This document shows positions 41,733-53,144 of a stretch of 64,000 nucleotides of DNA, piece after piece (within the stretch, counting starts at the first letter, position 1; every line of letters starts with the position of its first letter). The notes beneath the pieces were generated by a model. It was given only the letters and a program-made list of their open reading frames with translations. It had not been told where the DNA came from and ran no database searches. The position numbers and the translations under genes are program-made. Source of the stretch: Uranotaenia lowii (lineage: Eukaryota > Arthropoda > Insecta > Diptera > Culicidae); assembly GCF_029784155.1 (NCBI RefSeq), contig NC_073693.1, forward strand, positions 239,940,750-240,004,749, given 5' to 3'.

Positions 41733-42029
41733 CTATTCGGTGGACTTCTCCTTTGGCGTTCCGAAAGGGTAAACATCGAGTATACGGGTTACTCCGATCC
41801 CGGCGGCAACTGGAAAATAGAAAAGGTTTTGAAACAACGAATGTCCTTAAAGTTATTTCAGGCTGATCATACCTGCCGCAACACCGTACATAGCAGAGCG
41901 TCCAACAGCCTGTGGTCGTTTTTTAGCTTGAACATATACATAAATGCCCATGCCAATGACACCGGTCCCGCTCACTAACCGACACGGCAAACAGTCCTTG
42001 TGTCTGTTGGCTATTGCTGACTCCGTCAT
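41733..42029 (-). CDS. DMAC1: DMAC1/TMEM261-like small membrane protein
   Basis: Two exons, 42029-41873 and 41809-41733, join in phase 1 (GCAG|GTATGA, TTTTCCAG) to give 77 residues starting at ATG 42029; an upstream in-frame GTG is not needed. It has a CLPCRLVSGTGVIGMG motif, then hydrophobic GIYVYVQAKK and a second hydrophobic segment before GVTRILDVYPFGTP. The CxxC plus two membrane segments is the DUF4536 pattern of DMAC1, a mitochondrial inner membrane factor for assembly of the complex I distal arm. The 63-bp intron is fly-like. It is head-to-head with the next gene (245 bp). Confidence 0.65.
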
Positions 42030-42274
42030 ATTGAATCCAGAACTACAAGAATCCACGTTAGAACTAACAATTGAATGTGTTTTCGAAAATCAAGTTTATA
42101 ATGGCTTTTTTATATTCTTATTAGAATTCTGCTCGCGTTACGTAGCGTTACTAAATTTAAAAACATTTTGATAAGGATTTTTATCATTTTAACTCTTCTG
42201 TAAATCCCCTTTAAACAATATTTTAAAATTTAGTTCACTTTTAGTGGATCCAAAATCTAGAATAAAGAAAGGCT

Positions 42275-43297
42275 ATGGAAATGGAACTGGAGGAAATTCC
42301 CGAGTGCTGTGGCTCCGGCTGTACCAATTGTGTGTTGGATGAGAAGTGTAAAATCTCTGCTGTCGATATCGAAGATAAACCAAGCATATTCGATACCAAC
42401 TGTTATCATCCCTTTAGATGCGATTCGATTGCTCAATGTTCACCGAACACGTTCCGTTTCCGGTTTAAATTTCATTGTCTGCAAAATTCTGGTACCGATG
42501 ATAAACTTTTAGTAATCCCTGCAGGCACTCATCTCATGATTAGAGCTCCGATTGGATGGCCTAACGATAGGCGTATTTTAAATTCCCTTTTTCAAAAATG
42601 GCGGAAGCATGCATCAGCTAGCGACAACGTTGCACCACGTGTTCCGTTGAAAAGGTTAGAGAAACACGATCAAACGGAAGAGAATTTGTATTTTAGCAGA
42701 CCTTACACCCCGATTAAAGCGAATCGGGAGGAGAAGTGGTTTGATGTTTTGGTTAAACTAGAACCACACGGAGAGATGTCGGAATTCTTGCAGACTCTGG
42801 ATGTTGGAGCGTTGACAGAATGGAAAGGAGTCTACGGAAGTTTTTCCTGGAGTCGGAACCGAAGGAAAAACTTGATTGGATTTGCACAAGGCGTTGGTTT
42901 GGCACCCATCTATTCAATTATGACATCCATTCTTGAAGATGAGGTCGACGAAACCAGGCTTCATCTGATTTACTGCTGTAAGGACGTCGAAAATATACTT
43001 TTAAGAAATGAGCTGCTCAGGATGGCAACTTACTGGAACTTCAAATGCGAAATATATCTGTCTGGAGAATCGTGTGAGTGTGGAGGAAAGTCAAGCATAA
43101 GCCAGTGTTTGTCATCGCGTAAAAAGTACAACGAAACGATATTTAATCACAGATTAACGAAATTGGACATAGAAAATTTATTACTCAAGATCACACAGAA
43201 TTCGAGTCAGGTCCTGGTCTGTGGCACTGAAGCCTTTACTAGTTTAATAGAAACATGTATAACAGATTTGAATACTAAAGACTTTTACAAATTTTAA
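42275..43297 (+). CDS. CYB5RL: NADH-cytochrome b5 reductase-like protein
   Basis: Intronless, 340 residues. The N-terminal oxidoreductase-like motif CCGSGCTNCVLD (residues 7-18) precedes an FAD-binding barrel with SRPYTPI (the RxY[T/S] flavin motif) and GVYGSFSW. The NAD-binding part has QGVGLAPIYS (a variant of GGTGITP) and LVCGTEAF near the C-terminus where classic reductases have CGPP. It therefore belongs to the CYB5RL branch and not the CYB5R1-4 core. An electron-transfer role is inferred; the partner is unknown. It ends 36 bp from the carboxypeptidase stop, tail-to-tail. Confidence 0.9.
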   Translation: MEMELEEIPECCGSGCTNCVLDEKCKISAVDIEDKPSIFDTNCYHPFRCDSIAQCSPNTFRFRFKFHCLQNSGTDDKLLVIPAGTHLMIRAPIGWPNDRRILNSLFQKWRKHASASDNVAPRVPLKRLEKHDQTEENLYFSRPYTPIKANREEKWFDVLVKLEPHGEMSEFLQTLDVGALTEWKGVYGSFSWSRNRRKNLIGFAQGVGLAPIYSIMTSILEDEVDETRLHLIYCCKDVENILLRNELLRMATYWNFKCEIYLSGESCECGGKSSISQCLSSRKKYNETIFNHRLTKLDIENLLLKITQNSSQVLVCGTEAFTSLIETCITDLNTKDFYKF

Positions 43298-43333
43298 CCC
43301 CCTTTCGTTTTAATACTCTACACATCCTCCCAG

Positions 43334-46300
43334 CTAAGTTCTTCTCGAAAAACTCTTGGTTGCGGGACGCTTGGGTTTATCTCTTTCCCTATCGTAGCCC
43401 CGACCGGAGATAGCTTCGTCCAGTCCTCCCCTGGTGAGAAGATTAAAATCGATTATGGTTAGACAGGGTTTGGGTGGCACGTTGACTATCTCGATGGGTG
43501 GCATTTTCGGTTCCGGGATCATTTTAATTTTGGGCGGTACTTTAAAACGGTAATCGCTGCTAAAGTCTAGGTTGCTGAACCGAGCCGCTTGAATACTGGA
43601 CAGAGAATACTGATCCGGTGGTCCGAGAGCCCGCATACGGAATCCTCCGTAGTTGGAGTACATGTAACGAACAGGAGAGCCCTCGTTGGAAGTGGAGCTG
43701 TCGTAGCAAATCGAAAGATCCGTGTAGCTTATGGGCGCATGAGTGCGTACAGTTCTTGGCCGCACGTGCACTTCACTGCGGGTCTTGGAGCGGCCTCTAG
43801 GTCGATGCGTTCGAGGTCTGCCTTTACGAGGCCGCAACTCATCTACCGGTGGAATTGGCAGCACGTTGGTGAATCGATAGTACTCCAAGATGGACCGGGC
43901 CAGGTTTCGTCCGATGCGCATATCTGGATGGAGAAAAATTAGATCAAAATTGTAGAAAAAACTTTTAGAAGTCAGTAGTCAGTCAGTCAGTCAGTCAGTC
44001 AGTCAGTCAGTCAGTCAGGCAGTCAGTCAGTCAGTCAGTAGTCAGTCAGTCAGTCAGTCAGTCAATCAGTCAGTCAGTCAGTCAGTCAGTCAGTCAGTCA
44101 GTCAGTCAGTCAGTCAGTCAGTCAGTCAGTCAGTCAGTCAGTCAGTCAGTCAGTCAGTCAGTCAGTCAGTCAGTCAGTCAGTCAGTCAGTCAGTCAGTCA
44201 GTCAGTCAGTCAGTCAGTCAGTCAGTCAGTCAGTCAGTCAGTCAGTCAGTCAGTCAGTCAGTCAGTCAGTCAGTCAGTCAGTCAGTCAGTCAGTCAGTCA
44301 GTCAGTCAGTCAGTCAGTCAGTCAGTCAGTCAGTCAGTCAGTCAGTCAGTCAGTCAGTCAGTCAGTCAGTCAGTCAGTCAGTCAGTCAGTCAGTCAGTCA
44401 GTCAGTCAGTCAGTCAGTCAGTCAGTCAGTCAGTCAGTCAGTCAGTCAGTCAGTCAGTCAGTCAGTCAGTCAGTCAGTCAGTCAGTCAGTCAGTCAGTCA
44501 GTCAGTCAGTCAGTCAGTCAGTCAGTCAGTCAGTCAGTCAGTCAGTCAGTCAGTCAGTCAGTCAGTCAGTCAGTCAGTCAGTCAGTCAGTCAGTCAGTCA
44601 GTCAGTCAGTCAGTCAGTCAGTCAGTCAGTCAGTCAGTCAGTCAGTCAGTCAGTCAGTCAGTCAGTCAGTCAGTCAGTCAGTCAGTCAGTCAGTCAGTCA
44701 GTCAGTCAGTCAGTCAGTCAGTCAGTCAGTCAGTCAGTCAGTCAGTCAGTCAGTCAGTCAGTCAGTCAGTCAGTCAGTCAGTCAGTCAGTCAGTCAGTCA
44801 GTCAGTCAGTCAGTCAGTCAGTCAGTCAGTCAGTCAGTCAGTCAGTCAGTCAGTCAGTCAGTCAGTCAGTCAGTCAGTCAGTCAGTCAGTCAGTCAGTCA
44901 GTCAGTCAGTCAGTCAGTCAGTCAGTCAGTCAGTCAGTCAGTCAGTCAGTCAGTCAGTCAGTCAGTCAGTCAGTCAGTCAGTCAGTCAGTCAGTCAGTCA
45001 GTCAGTCAGTCAGTCAGTCAGTCAGTCAGTCAGTCAGTCAGTCAGTCAGTCAGTCAGTCAGTCAGTCAGTCAGTCAGTCAGTCAGTCAGTCAGTCAGTCA
45101 GTCAGTCAGTCAGTCAGTCAGTCAGTCAGTCAGTCAGTCAGTCAGTCAGTCAGTCAGTCAGTCAGTCAGTCAGTCAGTCAGTCAGTCAGTCAGTCAGTCA
45201 GTCAGTCAGTCAGTCAGTCAGTCAGTCAGTCAGTCAGTCAGTCAGTCAGTCAGTCAGTCAGTCAGTCAGTCAGTCAGTCAGTCAGTCAGTCAGTCAGTCA
45301 GTCAGTCAGTCAGTCAGTCAGTCAGTCAGTCAGTCAGTCAGTCAGTCAGTCAGTCAGTCAGTCAGTCAGTCAGTCAGTCAGTCAGTCAGTCAGTCAGTCA
45401 GTCAGTCAGTCAGTCAGTCAGTCAGTCAGTCAGTCAGTCAGTCAGTCAGTCAGTCAGTCAGTCAGTCAGTCAGTCAGTCAGTCAGTCAGTCAGTCAGTCA
45501 GTCAGTCAGTCAGTCAGTCAGTCAGTCAGTCAGTCAGTCAGTCAGTCAGTCAGTCAGTCAGTCAGTCAGTCAGTCAGTCAGTCAGTCAGTCAGTCAGTCA
45601 GTCAGTCAGTCAGTCAGTCAGTCAGTCAGTCAGTCAGTCAGTCAGTCAGTCAGTCAGTCAGTCAGTCAGTCAGTCAGTCAGTCAGTCAGTCAGTCAGTCA
45701 GTCAGTCAGTCAGTCAGTCAGTCAGTCAGTCAGTCAGTCAGTCAGTCAGTCAGTCAGTCAGTCAGTCAGTCAGTCAGTCAGTCAGTCAGTCAGTCAGTCA
45801 GTCAGTCAGTCAGTCAGTCAGTCAGTCAGTCAGTCAGTCAGTCAGTCAGTCAGTCAGTCAGTCAGTCAGTCAGTCAGTCAGTCAGTCAGTCAGTCAGTCA
45901 GTCAGTCAGTCAGTCAGTCAGTCAGTCAGTCAGTCAGTCAGTCAGTCAGTCAGTCAGTCAGTCAGTCAGTCAGTCAGTCAGTCAGTCAGTCAGTCAGTCA
46001 GTCAGTCAGTCAGTCAGTCAGTCAGTCAGTCAGTCAGTCAGTCAGTCAGTCAGTCAGTCAGTCAGTCAGTCAGTCAGTCAGTCAGTCAGTCAGTCAGTCA
46101 GTCAGTCAGTCAGTCAGTCAGTCAGTCAGTCAGTCAGTCAGTCAGTCAGTCAGTCAGTCAGTCAGTCAGTCAGTCAGTCAGTCAGTCAGTCAGTCAGTCA
46201 GTCAGTCAGTCAGTCAGTCAGTCAGTCAGTCAGTCAGTCAGTCAGTCAGTCAGTCAGTCAGTCAGTCAGTCAGTCAGTCAGTCAGTCAGTCAGTCAGTCA

Positions 46301-49300
46301 GTCAGTCAGTCAGTCAGTCAGTCAGTCAGTCAGTCAGTCAGTCAGTCAGTCAGTCAGTCAGTCAGTCAGTCAGTCAGTCAGTCAGTCAGTCAGTCAGTCA
46401 GTCAGTCAGTCAGTCAGTCAGTCAGTCAGTCAGTCAGTCAGTCAGTCAGTCAGTCAGTCAGTCAGTCAGTCAGTCAGTCAGTCAGTCAGTCAGTCAGTCA
46501 GTCAGTCAGTCAGTCAGTCAGTCAGTCAGTCAGTCAGTCAGTCAGTCAGTCAGTCAGTCAGTCAGTCAGTCAGTCAGTCAGTCAGTCAGTCAGTCAGTCA
46601 GTCAGTCAGTCAGTCAGTCAGTCAGTCAGTCAGTCAGTCAGTCAGTCAGTCAGTCAGTCAGTCAGTCAGTCAGTCAGTCAGTCAGTCAGTCAGTCAGTCA
46701 GTCAGTCAGTCAGTCAGTCAGTCAGTCAGTCAGTCAGTCAGTCAGTCAGTCAGTCAGTCAGTCAGTCAGTCAGTCAGTCAGTCAGTCAGTCAGTCAGTCA
46801 GTCAGTCAGTCAGTCAGTCAGTCAGTCAGTCAGTCAGTCAGTCAGTCAGTCAGTCAGTCAGTCAGTCAGTCAGTCAGTCAGTCAGTCAGTCAGTCAGTCA
46901 GTCAGTCAGTCAGTCAGTCAGTCAGTCAGTCAGTCAGTCAGTCAGTCAGTCAGTCAGTCAGTCAGTCAGTCAGTCAGTCAGTCAGTCAGTCAGTCAGTCA
47001 GTCAGTCAGTCAGTCAGTCAGTCAGTCAGTCAGTCAGTCAGTCAGTCAGTCAGTCAGTCAGTCAGTCAGTCAGTCAGTCAGTCAGTCAGTCAGTCAGTCA
47101 GTCAGTCAGTCAGTCAGTCAGTCAGTCAGTCAGTCAGTCAGTCAGTCAGTCAGTCAGTCAGTCAGTCAGTCAGTCAGTCAGTCAGTCAGTCAGTCAGTCA
47201 GTCAGTCAGTCAGTCAGTCAGTCAGTCAGTCAGTCAGTCAGTCAGTCAGTCAGTCAGTCAGTCAGTCAGTCAGTCAGTCAGTCAGTCAGTCAGTCAGTCA
47301 GTCAGTCAGTCAGTCAGTCAGTCAGTCAGTCAGTCAGTCAGTCAGTCAGTCAGTCAGTCAGTCAGTCAGTCAGTCAGTCAGTCAGTCAGTCAGTCAGTCA
47401 GTCAGTCAGTCAGTCAGTCAGTCAGTCAGTCAGTCAGTCAGTCAGTCAGTCAGTCAGTCAGTCAGTCAGTCAGTCAGTCAGTCAGTCAGTCAGTCAGTCA
47501 GTCAGTCATTACTCACACCCATCTTCGGTGTATTGGGTAAGCACATTGCTATCGTTCAAATAATAACCACACATCGAAACTTCTAACGTGTAGGTGTTAA
47601 CATTGTCGCTCAGGGCATCCGCAAAATATCGTCTAGCCGTGCCGGATTTTCTGTCGTCGGCATTGAACATCATGTGATCCTGGGAAAACTCTTCGCACTT
47701 GGACGCGAACAATTTCGGAAAAACCAGATGCCGCTCGTATCGGTACACATTGTCATAGGTACTTCCATAAATGAATGCTCCCGTCAGACTTGAATGGGCG
47801 TGGATATCGATGACAAAATCGACCTGGTAACACTGCAATTGGAAATTGAAATGAACGAGGATATTATATAAGAAATGTGTTGTTTTTACTAACGCTAGAA
47901 TTATCGTACTCCTTCAACATTTTCATGGTCGAAAATAGGGTTGGATGGGTGTACATTGATTGTCGATTCCAGGAGCGATTCAGATCGTGTCCGATCACAT
48001 TGCACCGATTATTTCCCAAAAATACACCATCGGGATTCATCATCGGAATGATTTTGAACACAACATTTTCTCTCAGTGCTTTTGATATTGGCATATTGCC
48101 TGCAGCCAGAAATTCAATAAGCCCTTGCACTACATAAGAGGCCGGAGATTCACCCGGATGTACCCGGGCCAGTATAACCACAATGTGGATAAGGTTTTTG
48201 TGATCAACTTTTTCCGGCTTTTTTACTTCATCGAAAGTCACAAGATCCAACCGACGGTTTTGCTGTAAAAAAGTAAATTCAAAATTACAAACTTAGAACT
48301 TTCTACCTTCAAACAACTCACAATCGTCGTCCCCAGTTGTGATCTTTCGAAAGATTCCGGATATTTTGTTTCCAACGCACTCAGATAGGCCTGCAGCTTA
48401 GAATACGAATACGGAAAAGTCATTGCGAACTGATACACCTCGTCCTCTTTGTCGAACCCAAAGGCGAAACTCAGCACGTAATGATTCTGATGCACAGCTG
48501 ACTTGTAATAGAAGACTTCGCACCGAGGCAAACGTTGCCACTTCGGTCTACTGGTAGATTTTACCAGTGGAGTCATGCCGTCCTTGAACAGATTTCGACT
48601 CTTGTTGATGTTAACGATGTTGAAAATCACTCGCTGATCTTGTTTGACGTTGTCCACGGTAAAGTTAAACCAAAACCGGTACCGGGGATTGCAGGTGTCT
48701 GGCCTCAGAAACAGGTCGTACTCGAATTCACCGACCAGATCCACCCGGCCAAGGTTTCCGGTTTCAAAGGCCGCATCAAAACACAGGTGGCCCCGCTTGG
48801 CTTTACCGCTGTGACCTGTGGAAGAAACGTGACATAAGAAAGACTTTCTTCTAATCACTTTTTCAGTTTCGTTTATATGCAAAGAGAAGAGGTGTGGTAA
48901 AAGAGGAATGGAAATATAACAATTAGAGAGTGTAAAAGGTGATTTATATCAATATTGTACAATTATTCAGAACAGTAACTATTCCGTAGTGGCTCCAGAG
49001 GTAACGAATTTAAATAATAAAAAAGAATTTCAGTTTAATATAAAAAAAACTTTTACAAGATCTTTGTCCAAATTATTCAAAAACTGGTTCCATAGCGGAA
49101 CCCTATGCTTGAGAACGTTGAACAACTATCGCTTCTTATATTGGAGATTAGAAACGGTCTTGTTTTCAACAGGGAACCTGCCGTTTGACTAATCTGTTAT
49201 TTTCAGGCTTTTATCAAATGATGATATATTAAAAGATAAATGTTTAATCAGGGTTCGACAAAGTGAACCGAAGATAATAAGTTCCAACACATATTGAAAT

Positions 49301-49776
49301 AAGTGGCTCCAGAGAGTAGCCAGTATTTTTTTCCAGCAGTTTAAAGCCCAAAGAAAGTATCTAGAGTAGTACAGAACGCACAAAATGAAAAAAAATGAAA
49401 ACATAATCCAAAAATTTGGAGGCTCGATCGCTCAATAAAGCAAATCATCTTCATCAAATGCGAAACATCTTATTTCAGAAATAATAATATATCACTCAAT
49501 AGATTTTTTATGTTTAGCGAACACTTCCAAACAAGCAAAGTTAACCACATAATAAGCTCTAGAAAAAACAGGATAGTTTGACGGTATTTTCTTTGATCAA
49601 AAATCCTTTTGTTATTGCGCATTAGTCCAATTTTTGTTAAACAGTCGTTCTTAAATAGGGCGTTTTAGTAGCTGAGTTCAAGTCCAGTTGTTATTCTTAA
49701 ACATCACAATTTCTTCAAAAAAAAAAAAAAAAAACAACTAATCGGACTTTTCTTTACCACAGGCACTGGTAAACAT
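43334..49776 (-). CDS. AGBL4: Cytosolic carboxypeptidase 6 (AGBL4) homologue
   Basis: Five exons: 49776-49758 (proposed 19-nt first coding exon, ATG preceded by an in-frame TAA), 48815-48322, 47832-47517 preceded by 48262-47894, and 43923-43334. Phases agree throughout and give 595 residues. The N-domain has GNLGRVDLVGEFEYDLFLRPDTCNPRYRFWFNF. The M14 catalytic domain has HPGE (zinc), NPDGV and HDLNRSW, DIHAHS (third zinc ligand) and YTLEVS (catalytic Glu). The family removes glutamates from tubulin side chains and C-termini. The last exon continues YMRIGRNLARSILEYYRF, then a basic, Pro-rich tail of about 170 residues. The last intron (47516-43924) is almost wholly (GTCA)n. The first exon is the least certain part. 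Confidence 0.92.
43971..47508. repeat. (GTCA)n microsatellite of about 3.5 kb filling a CCP6 intron
   Basis: 3538 bp, about 884 tetranucleotide units. In sense orientation it is (TGAC)n. Only the acceptor-side 100 bases (43971-44070) hold variants (GTAGTC, GGCA, GTCAATCA); from there to 47508 I see no interruption. It begins 8 bases after the splice donor GTGAGTAA and ends 47 bases before the acceptor AG, occupying about 98% of the 3593-bp intron. On the + strand all frames are open but lack a start; on the sense strand every frame has TGA each 12 bases. Confidence 0.97.
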
Positions 49777-49973
49777 GGATTCCTTTTATCATCAGTTAGT
49801 AGGTAAATAATTAGAGAATTTGTAATTTTCTTAGAAGCACGTTCTTCTAGCTCTTTTTCACTCACAATATCTACTTAATTGCACAACACAACAAACTTCC
49901 GCGAATTTAGATCTGGATGGCCACCAAGTGCAATCGGTGTACCGTCCTTCAAAGCAGTTAACGTAAAAAGCTT
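49777..49973. other. Sequence left of the gap, partial open frame on minus
   Basis: A minus-strand frame entering from the gap reads LTALKDGTPIALGGHPDLNS... and stops near 49878. It is too short to identify. It may be the 3' end of an exon or unrelated. Confidence 0.2.
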
Positions 49974-50473
49974 NNNNNNNNNNNNNNNNNNNNNNNNNNN
50001 NNNNNNNNNNNNNNNNNNNNNNNNNNNNNNNNNNNNNNNNNNNNNNNNNNNNNNNNNNNNNNNNNNNNNNNNNNNNNNNNNNNNNNNNNNNNNNNNNNNN
50101 NNNNNNNNNNNNNNNNNNNNNNNNNNNNNNNNNNNNNNNNNNNNNNNNNNNNNNNNNNNNNNNNNNNNNNNNNNNNNNNNNNNNNNNNNNNNNNNNNNNN
50201 NNNNNNNNNNNNNNNNNNNNNNNNNNNNNNNNNNNNNNNNNNNNNNNNNNNNNNNNNNNNNNNNNNNNNNNNNNNNNNNNNNNNNNNNNNNNNNNNNNNN
50301 NNNNNNNNNNNNNNNNNNNNNNNNNNNNNNNNNNNNNNNNNNNNNNNNNNNNNNNNNNNNNNNNNNNNNNNNNNNNNNNNNNNNNNNNNNNNNNNNNNNN
50401 NNNNNNNNNNNNNNNNNNNNNNNNNNNNNNNNNNNNNNNNNNNNNNNNNNNNNNNNNNNNNNNNNNNNNNNNN
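49974..50473. other. Assembly gap of 500 N
   Basis: Exactly 500 N, so a placeholder of unknown true size. Open frames drawn across it are meaningless. Confidence 0.99.
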
Positions 50474-50622
50474 CGAACTTCAGTGCGGAAAGAAATGCTT
50501 TATGGAGGATTCTTGTGAACAAAGGTGTTGTTCCTGATACACAAATTTTGTTAAAGAAACGTGATATTGAAATTTATAAAACAGTAGCTAAATTTTTCGT
50601 AGAATGTAAAATAGATCTGTAA
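50474..50622 (+). CDS. C-terminal fragment of an unidentified protein, emerging from the gap
   Basis: 48 codons with coding-like composition (ERNALWRILVNKGVVPDT..., EIYKTVAKFFVECKIDL) ending in TAA. The beginning is lost in the gap. I do not recognise it; a transposon or host gene tail are both possible. Confidence 0.3.
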
Positions 50623-51959
50623 TTTTCTCTGCTTCCAATACCCCCAATGACTTTCCTGTTTAAATATCATTTTTTAAATTTATATTTGTTGAGAAATCAT
50701 TTCACTCGGGAACTATCGGTTAGATGCAAGTCGAGTGAAATGAACACAATATCAATTTGACATTCTACAAACAATAACACAGCCACATGTGGAGACTTCA
50801 TCTGTCAGCTGTCATCTGTCAAACGGACAACTTGCACGGAACATTGCACGAGATTGGATACAATGTTTGATACAATATTGAACGGAATCTAGTGGACAAC
50901 TGGATTAAATGTTCATGGTTCTACAAATAGGAACCCGCATAAATCAGTACCATAAAATGACTATTACTGTAATCTTTCTCCTGAGACACCCAAAAGATTA
51001 CCCTAATAGTTATCAGATTATTCAAGGATGATTATATGAATCGTTTTGGGTATCGTTTGGACACACTTTACGATACAGTGAACGGGTTGTTAAGTAGAGT
51101 TATGATTCAACAACGATTCAAATGCAACGAACTGGTTGGATCTTACATGTTATCTTTTGTTAATGATCTACCCATAAAATGAGGATGATACGATGTATCT
51201 TCAATTATTAATAATAAGATTAGTAAAAAATAAATATAAGTTAGAGTTACTAAAGTTTGTTTATTCAACATTTAATTATAACACATTTAAAAAAAAATTC
51301 TTTAAAACATAAGATTAATGAACCTCTACACAATCACACTACACTAAAAAACGTACACTTTATAAGCGGTTCCATTGAGGCAGTATGTTCCCGAGATGCT
51401 GAGATGGTGCCGAGGATGTAGATCGGGAGGGTTGGTGTTACCTGTAGTGGCCACAATATTGAAACCGTTTCCATCTCATTATCCTTCGGCGCTCCCGTCG
51501 GATTCGTTTGCGATTTTGCGCCCTCGTCTGAAGCCGCCTAAAATTGCCTTACAGCTCCTGGAAGGAAAAATATTTTTTAATAGGCATCCTTTTTCGATTA
51601 AGATTACTTCAAGTAAGGTACTCACCATTACCATCAGAGTAGGTGCAATCTCCGAACGTTCCGACTCCTTGAAAATTGTCCCGAACTAAGCCGCGGAAGA
51701 TTTTTTTCACAACCCAGGCAAACTCAGCCACGTGTTTTGGAATGGCAGCAGCAAAATTGATGGCGTGTTGCAAAAATACTCAATTTGTTTTTTTTCACCA
51801 TTTATTGAATCTTTCAAAAATAATTCGTTATCGTTTTATCGCGTTGCAAAAATTATCTTTTTGATTTTAAGAATATCAATCGTATCTTTCGGAAATAATA
51901 TTTTTCCGTTCTAGCAAAGACACATTGAGCCAAGATGCAATTTGACACGTTACTATTAA
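50623..51959. other. AT-rich intergenic DNA, no gene identified
   Basis: No supported gene. The frame 51375-51689 contains donor/acceptor-like motifs (AAG|GTACTCACC near 51617) but no recognisable protein. An imperfect inverted pair TTTCACTCG/CGAGTGAAA lies at 50699-50741. Confidence 0.45.
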
Positions 51960-52250
51960 TGTTATCAGAATGGAATAATACGGACGTTTAAGTGTATCAT
52001 ACTTTGCTATGCGGGAAATAAGCACGTGGAAGAAAGTGCATGAAATAAATATAAACATCACTAATGTAACCGATCTAGTTATAAGCTATACCTTGTGTTC
52101 GTCTCAAATAAAGTTACCTTAAACCTTAAACAAGAGTTTCAAATCGCGTTTTTAATCGATTACTCTATCAATCTTAACAGGTTATGGGCCCAGTGGGTAA
52201 TTGGGATGTCATAACCTATCCATCTTAACAGGTTATGGGCCGAGTGGGTA
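51960..52250 (+). mobile_element. Ty1/copia remnant: LTR plus primer-binding site
   Basis: A likely LTR 51960-52179 starts TGTTA and ends CTTAACA. It is followed at once by GGTTATGGGCCCAG, the complement of the anticodon region of initiator tRNA-Met, used as primer site by copia-type elements. LTR end plus primer site are repeated 51 bp later (CTTAACA at 52224-52230, GGTTATGGGCC from 52231). No gag-pol follows. The LTR start is less certain than its end. Confidence 0.65.
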
Positions 52251-52616
52251 ACTGGGTTATAATAACCTGTACACCTTAACAATATTAAACATTTGATTGT
52301 AGTGTAGAACACAATCTTTTGTCCTTAAACTTGCAAATTAAACAAACATGATAATTTCTGTAGCTCCGGCACCCATGCAGATCTTGGTTTAGCAAAGACC
52401 ACAACCACCATTATTTGAATAGCTAAAAACAAATGACCGGCGCTGTATTTTGACAGCCGAAACGCCCTCAGTGAGAAAATACCCGAAACAAAGCTAGCGT
52501 ATTCAACAAGACGCAAGAAGAAAGAAGCAAAACTCCGCAGTTGTGTGCTACTCTGGAGAAGAAAATCCTAACGGGCCGGAAAACTTTCTATATTTTACTG
52601 AAATTCGTGAGTTGGT

Positions 52617-53126
52617 AAGTATCTTTCGGTTTTGTTTGATCAATTTATTTCATTTTCTTCACCTAAAGCATGAGTTAGTTCTAGAAAGTGGCTATTTCAT
52701 ACGATTAAACATTAAACATGACTCATGTGCTAGTGTTTTTGTAGAAGTCGAGAGATAGAACCCTGCATGAGAGAGTAGCCATCTGGTGCGCTCTACTAAG
52801 CGTGAAACTTTCGGGTTTAAGTGCAAAAAACGCCTAGTTAGGCCAAGGGCCTCGTGGGGGACTTTAAGCTTAACGCTATTAACCTTCAAATACTTCACCT
52901 TAATGACAAAAATAAAAGATAACTTTATTGAAAGCAAGGCCTCCTGCATAGGAAAAGTTCCGGCAACTCAAAAGCTTTGAACGCCCCCGCTAATCATGAA
53001 CAGAAACCCACACTCGATCAACGATCTTCAGTGGAGAACGTCAGATTTTTTTTTCCTTGCACTGCTGCACCATTCTTTTTTCGTTTTCGGTATCAAGATC
53101 AAATTATTGAGGTTTCCAAATTTCAG
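52617..53126 (+). other. Probable 5' UTR intron of TXNDC9
   Basis: Donor GAGTTG|GTAAGTATC at 52616/52617 and acceptor CCAAATTTCAG at 53126, 18 bases before the ATG. The upstream exon would cover roughly 52450-52616. Supported only by splice consensus. Confidence 0.4.
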
Positions 53127-53144
53127 ATAGCTGCGGTACCGATC

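Noticed and set aside
41873..42056. DMAC1-like protein starting at 42056
   Set aside because: That codon is GTG; the ATG at 42029 is the first methionine and lies just before the conserved cysteine motif.
43971..47508. Long stop-free reading frames encoding a VSQS repeat on the + strand of (GTCA)n
   Set aside because: No start codon is available, the array is intronic and antisense to the gene, and absence of stops follows simply from the repeat unit.
49875..50622. Two long open frames crossing 49974-50473
   Set aside because: They consist mostly of N, and the 500-N gap has arbitrary length.
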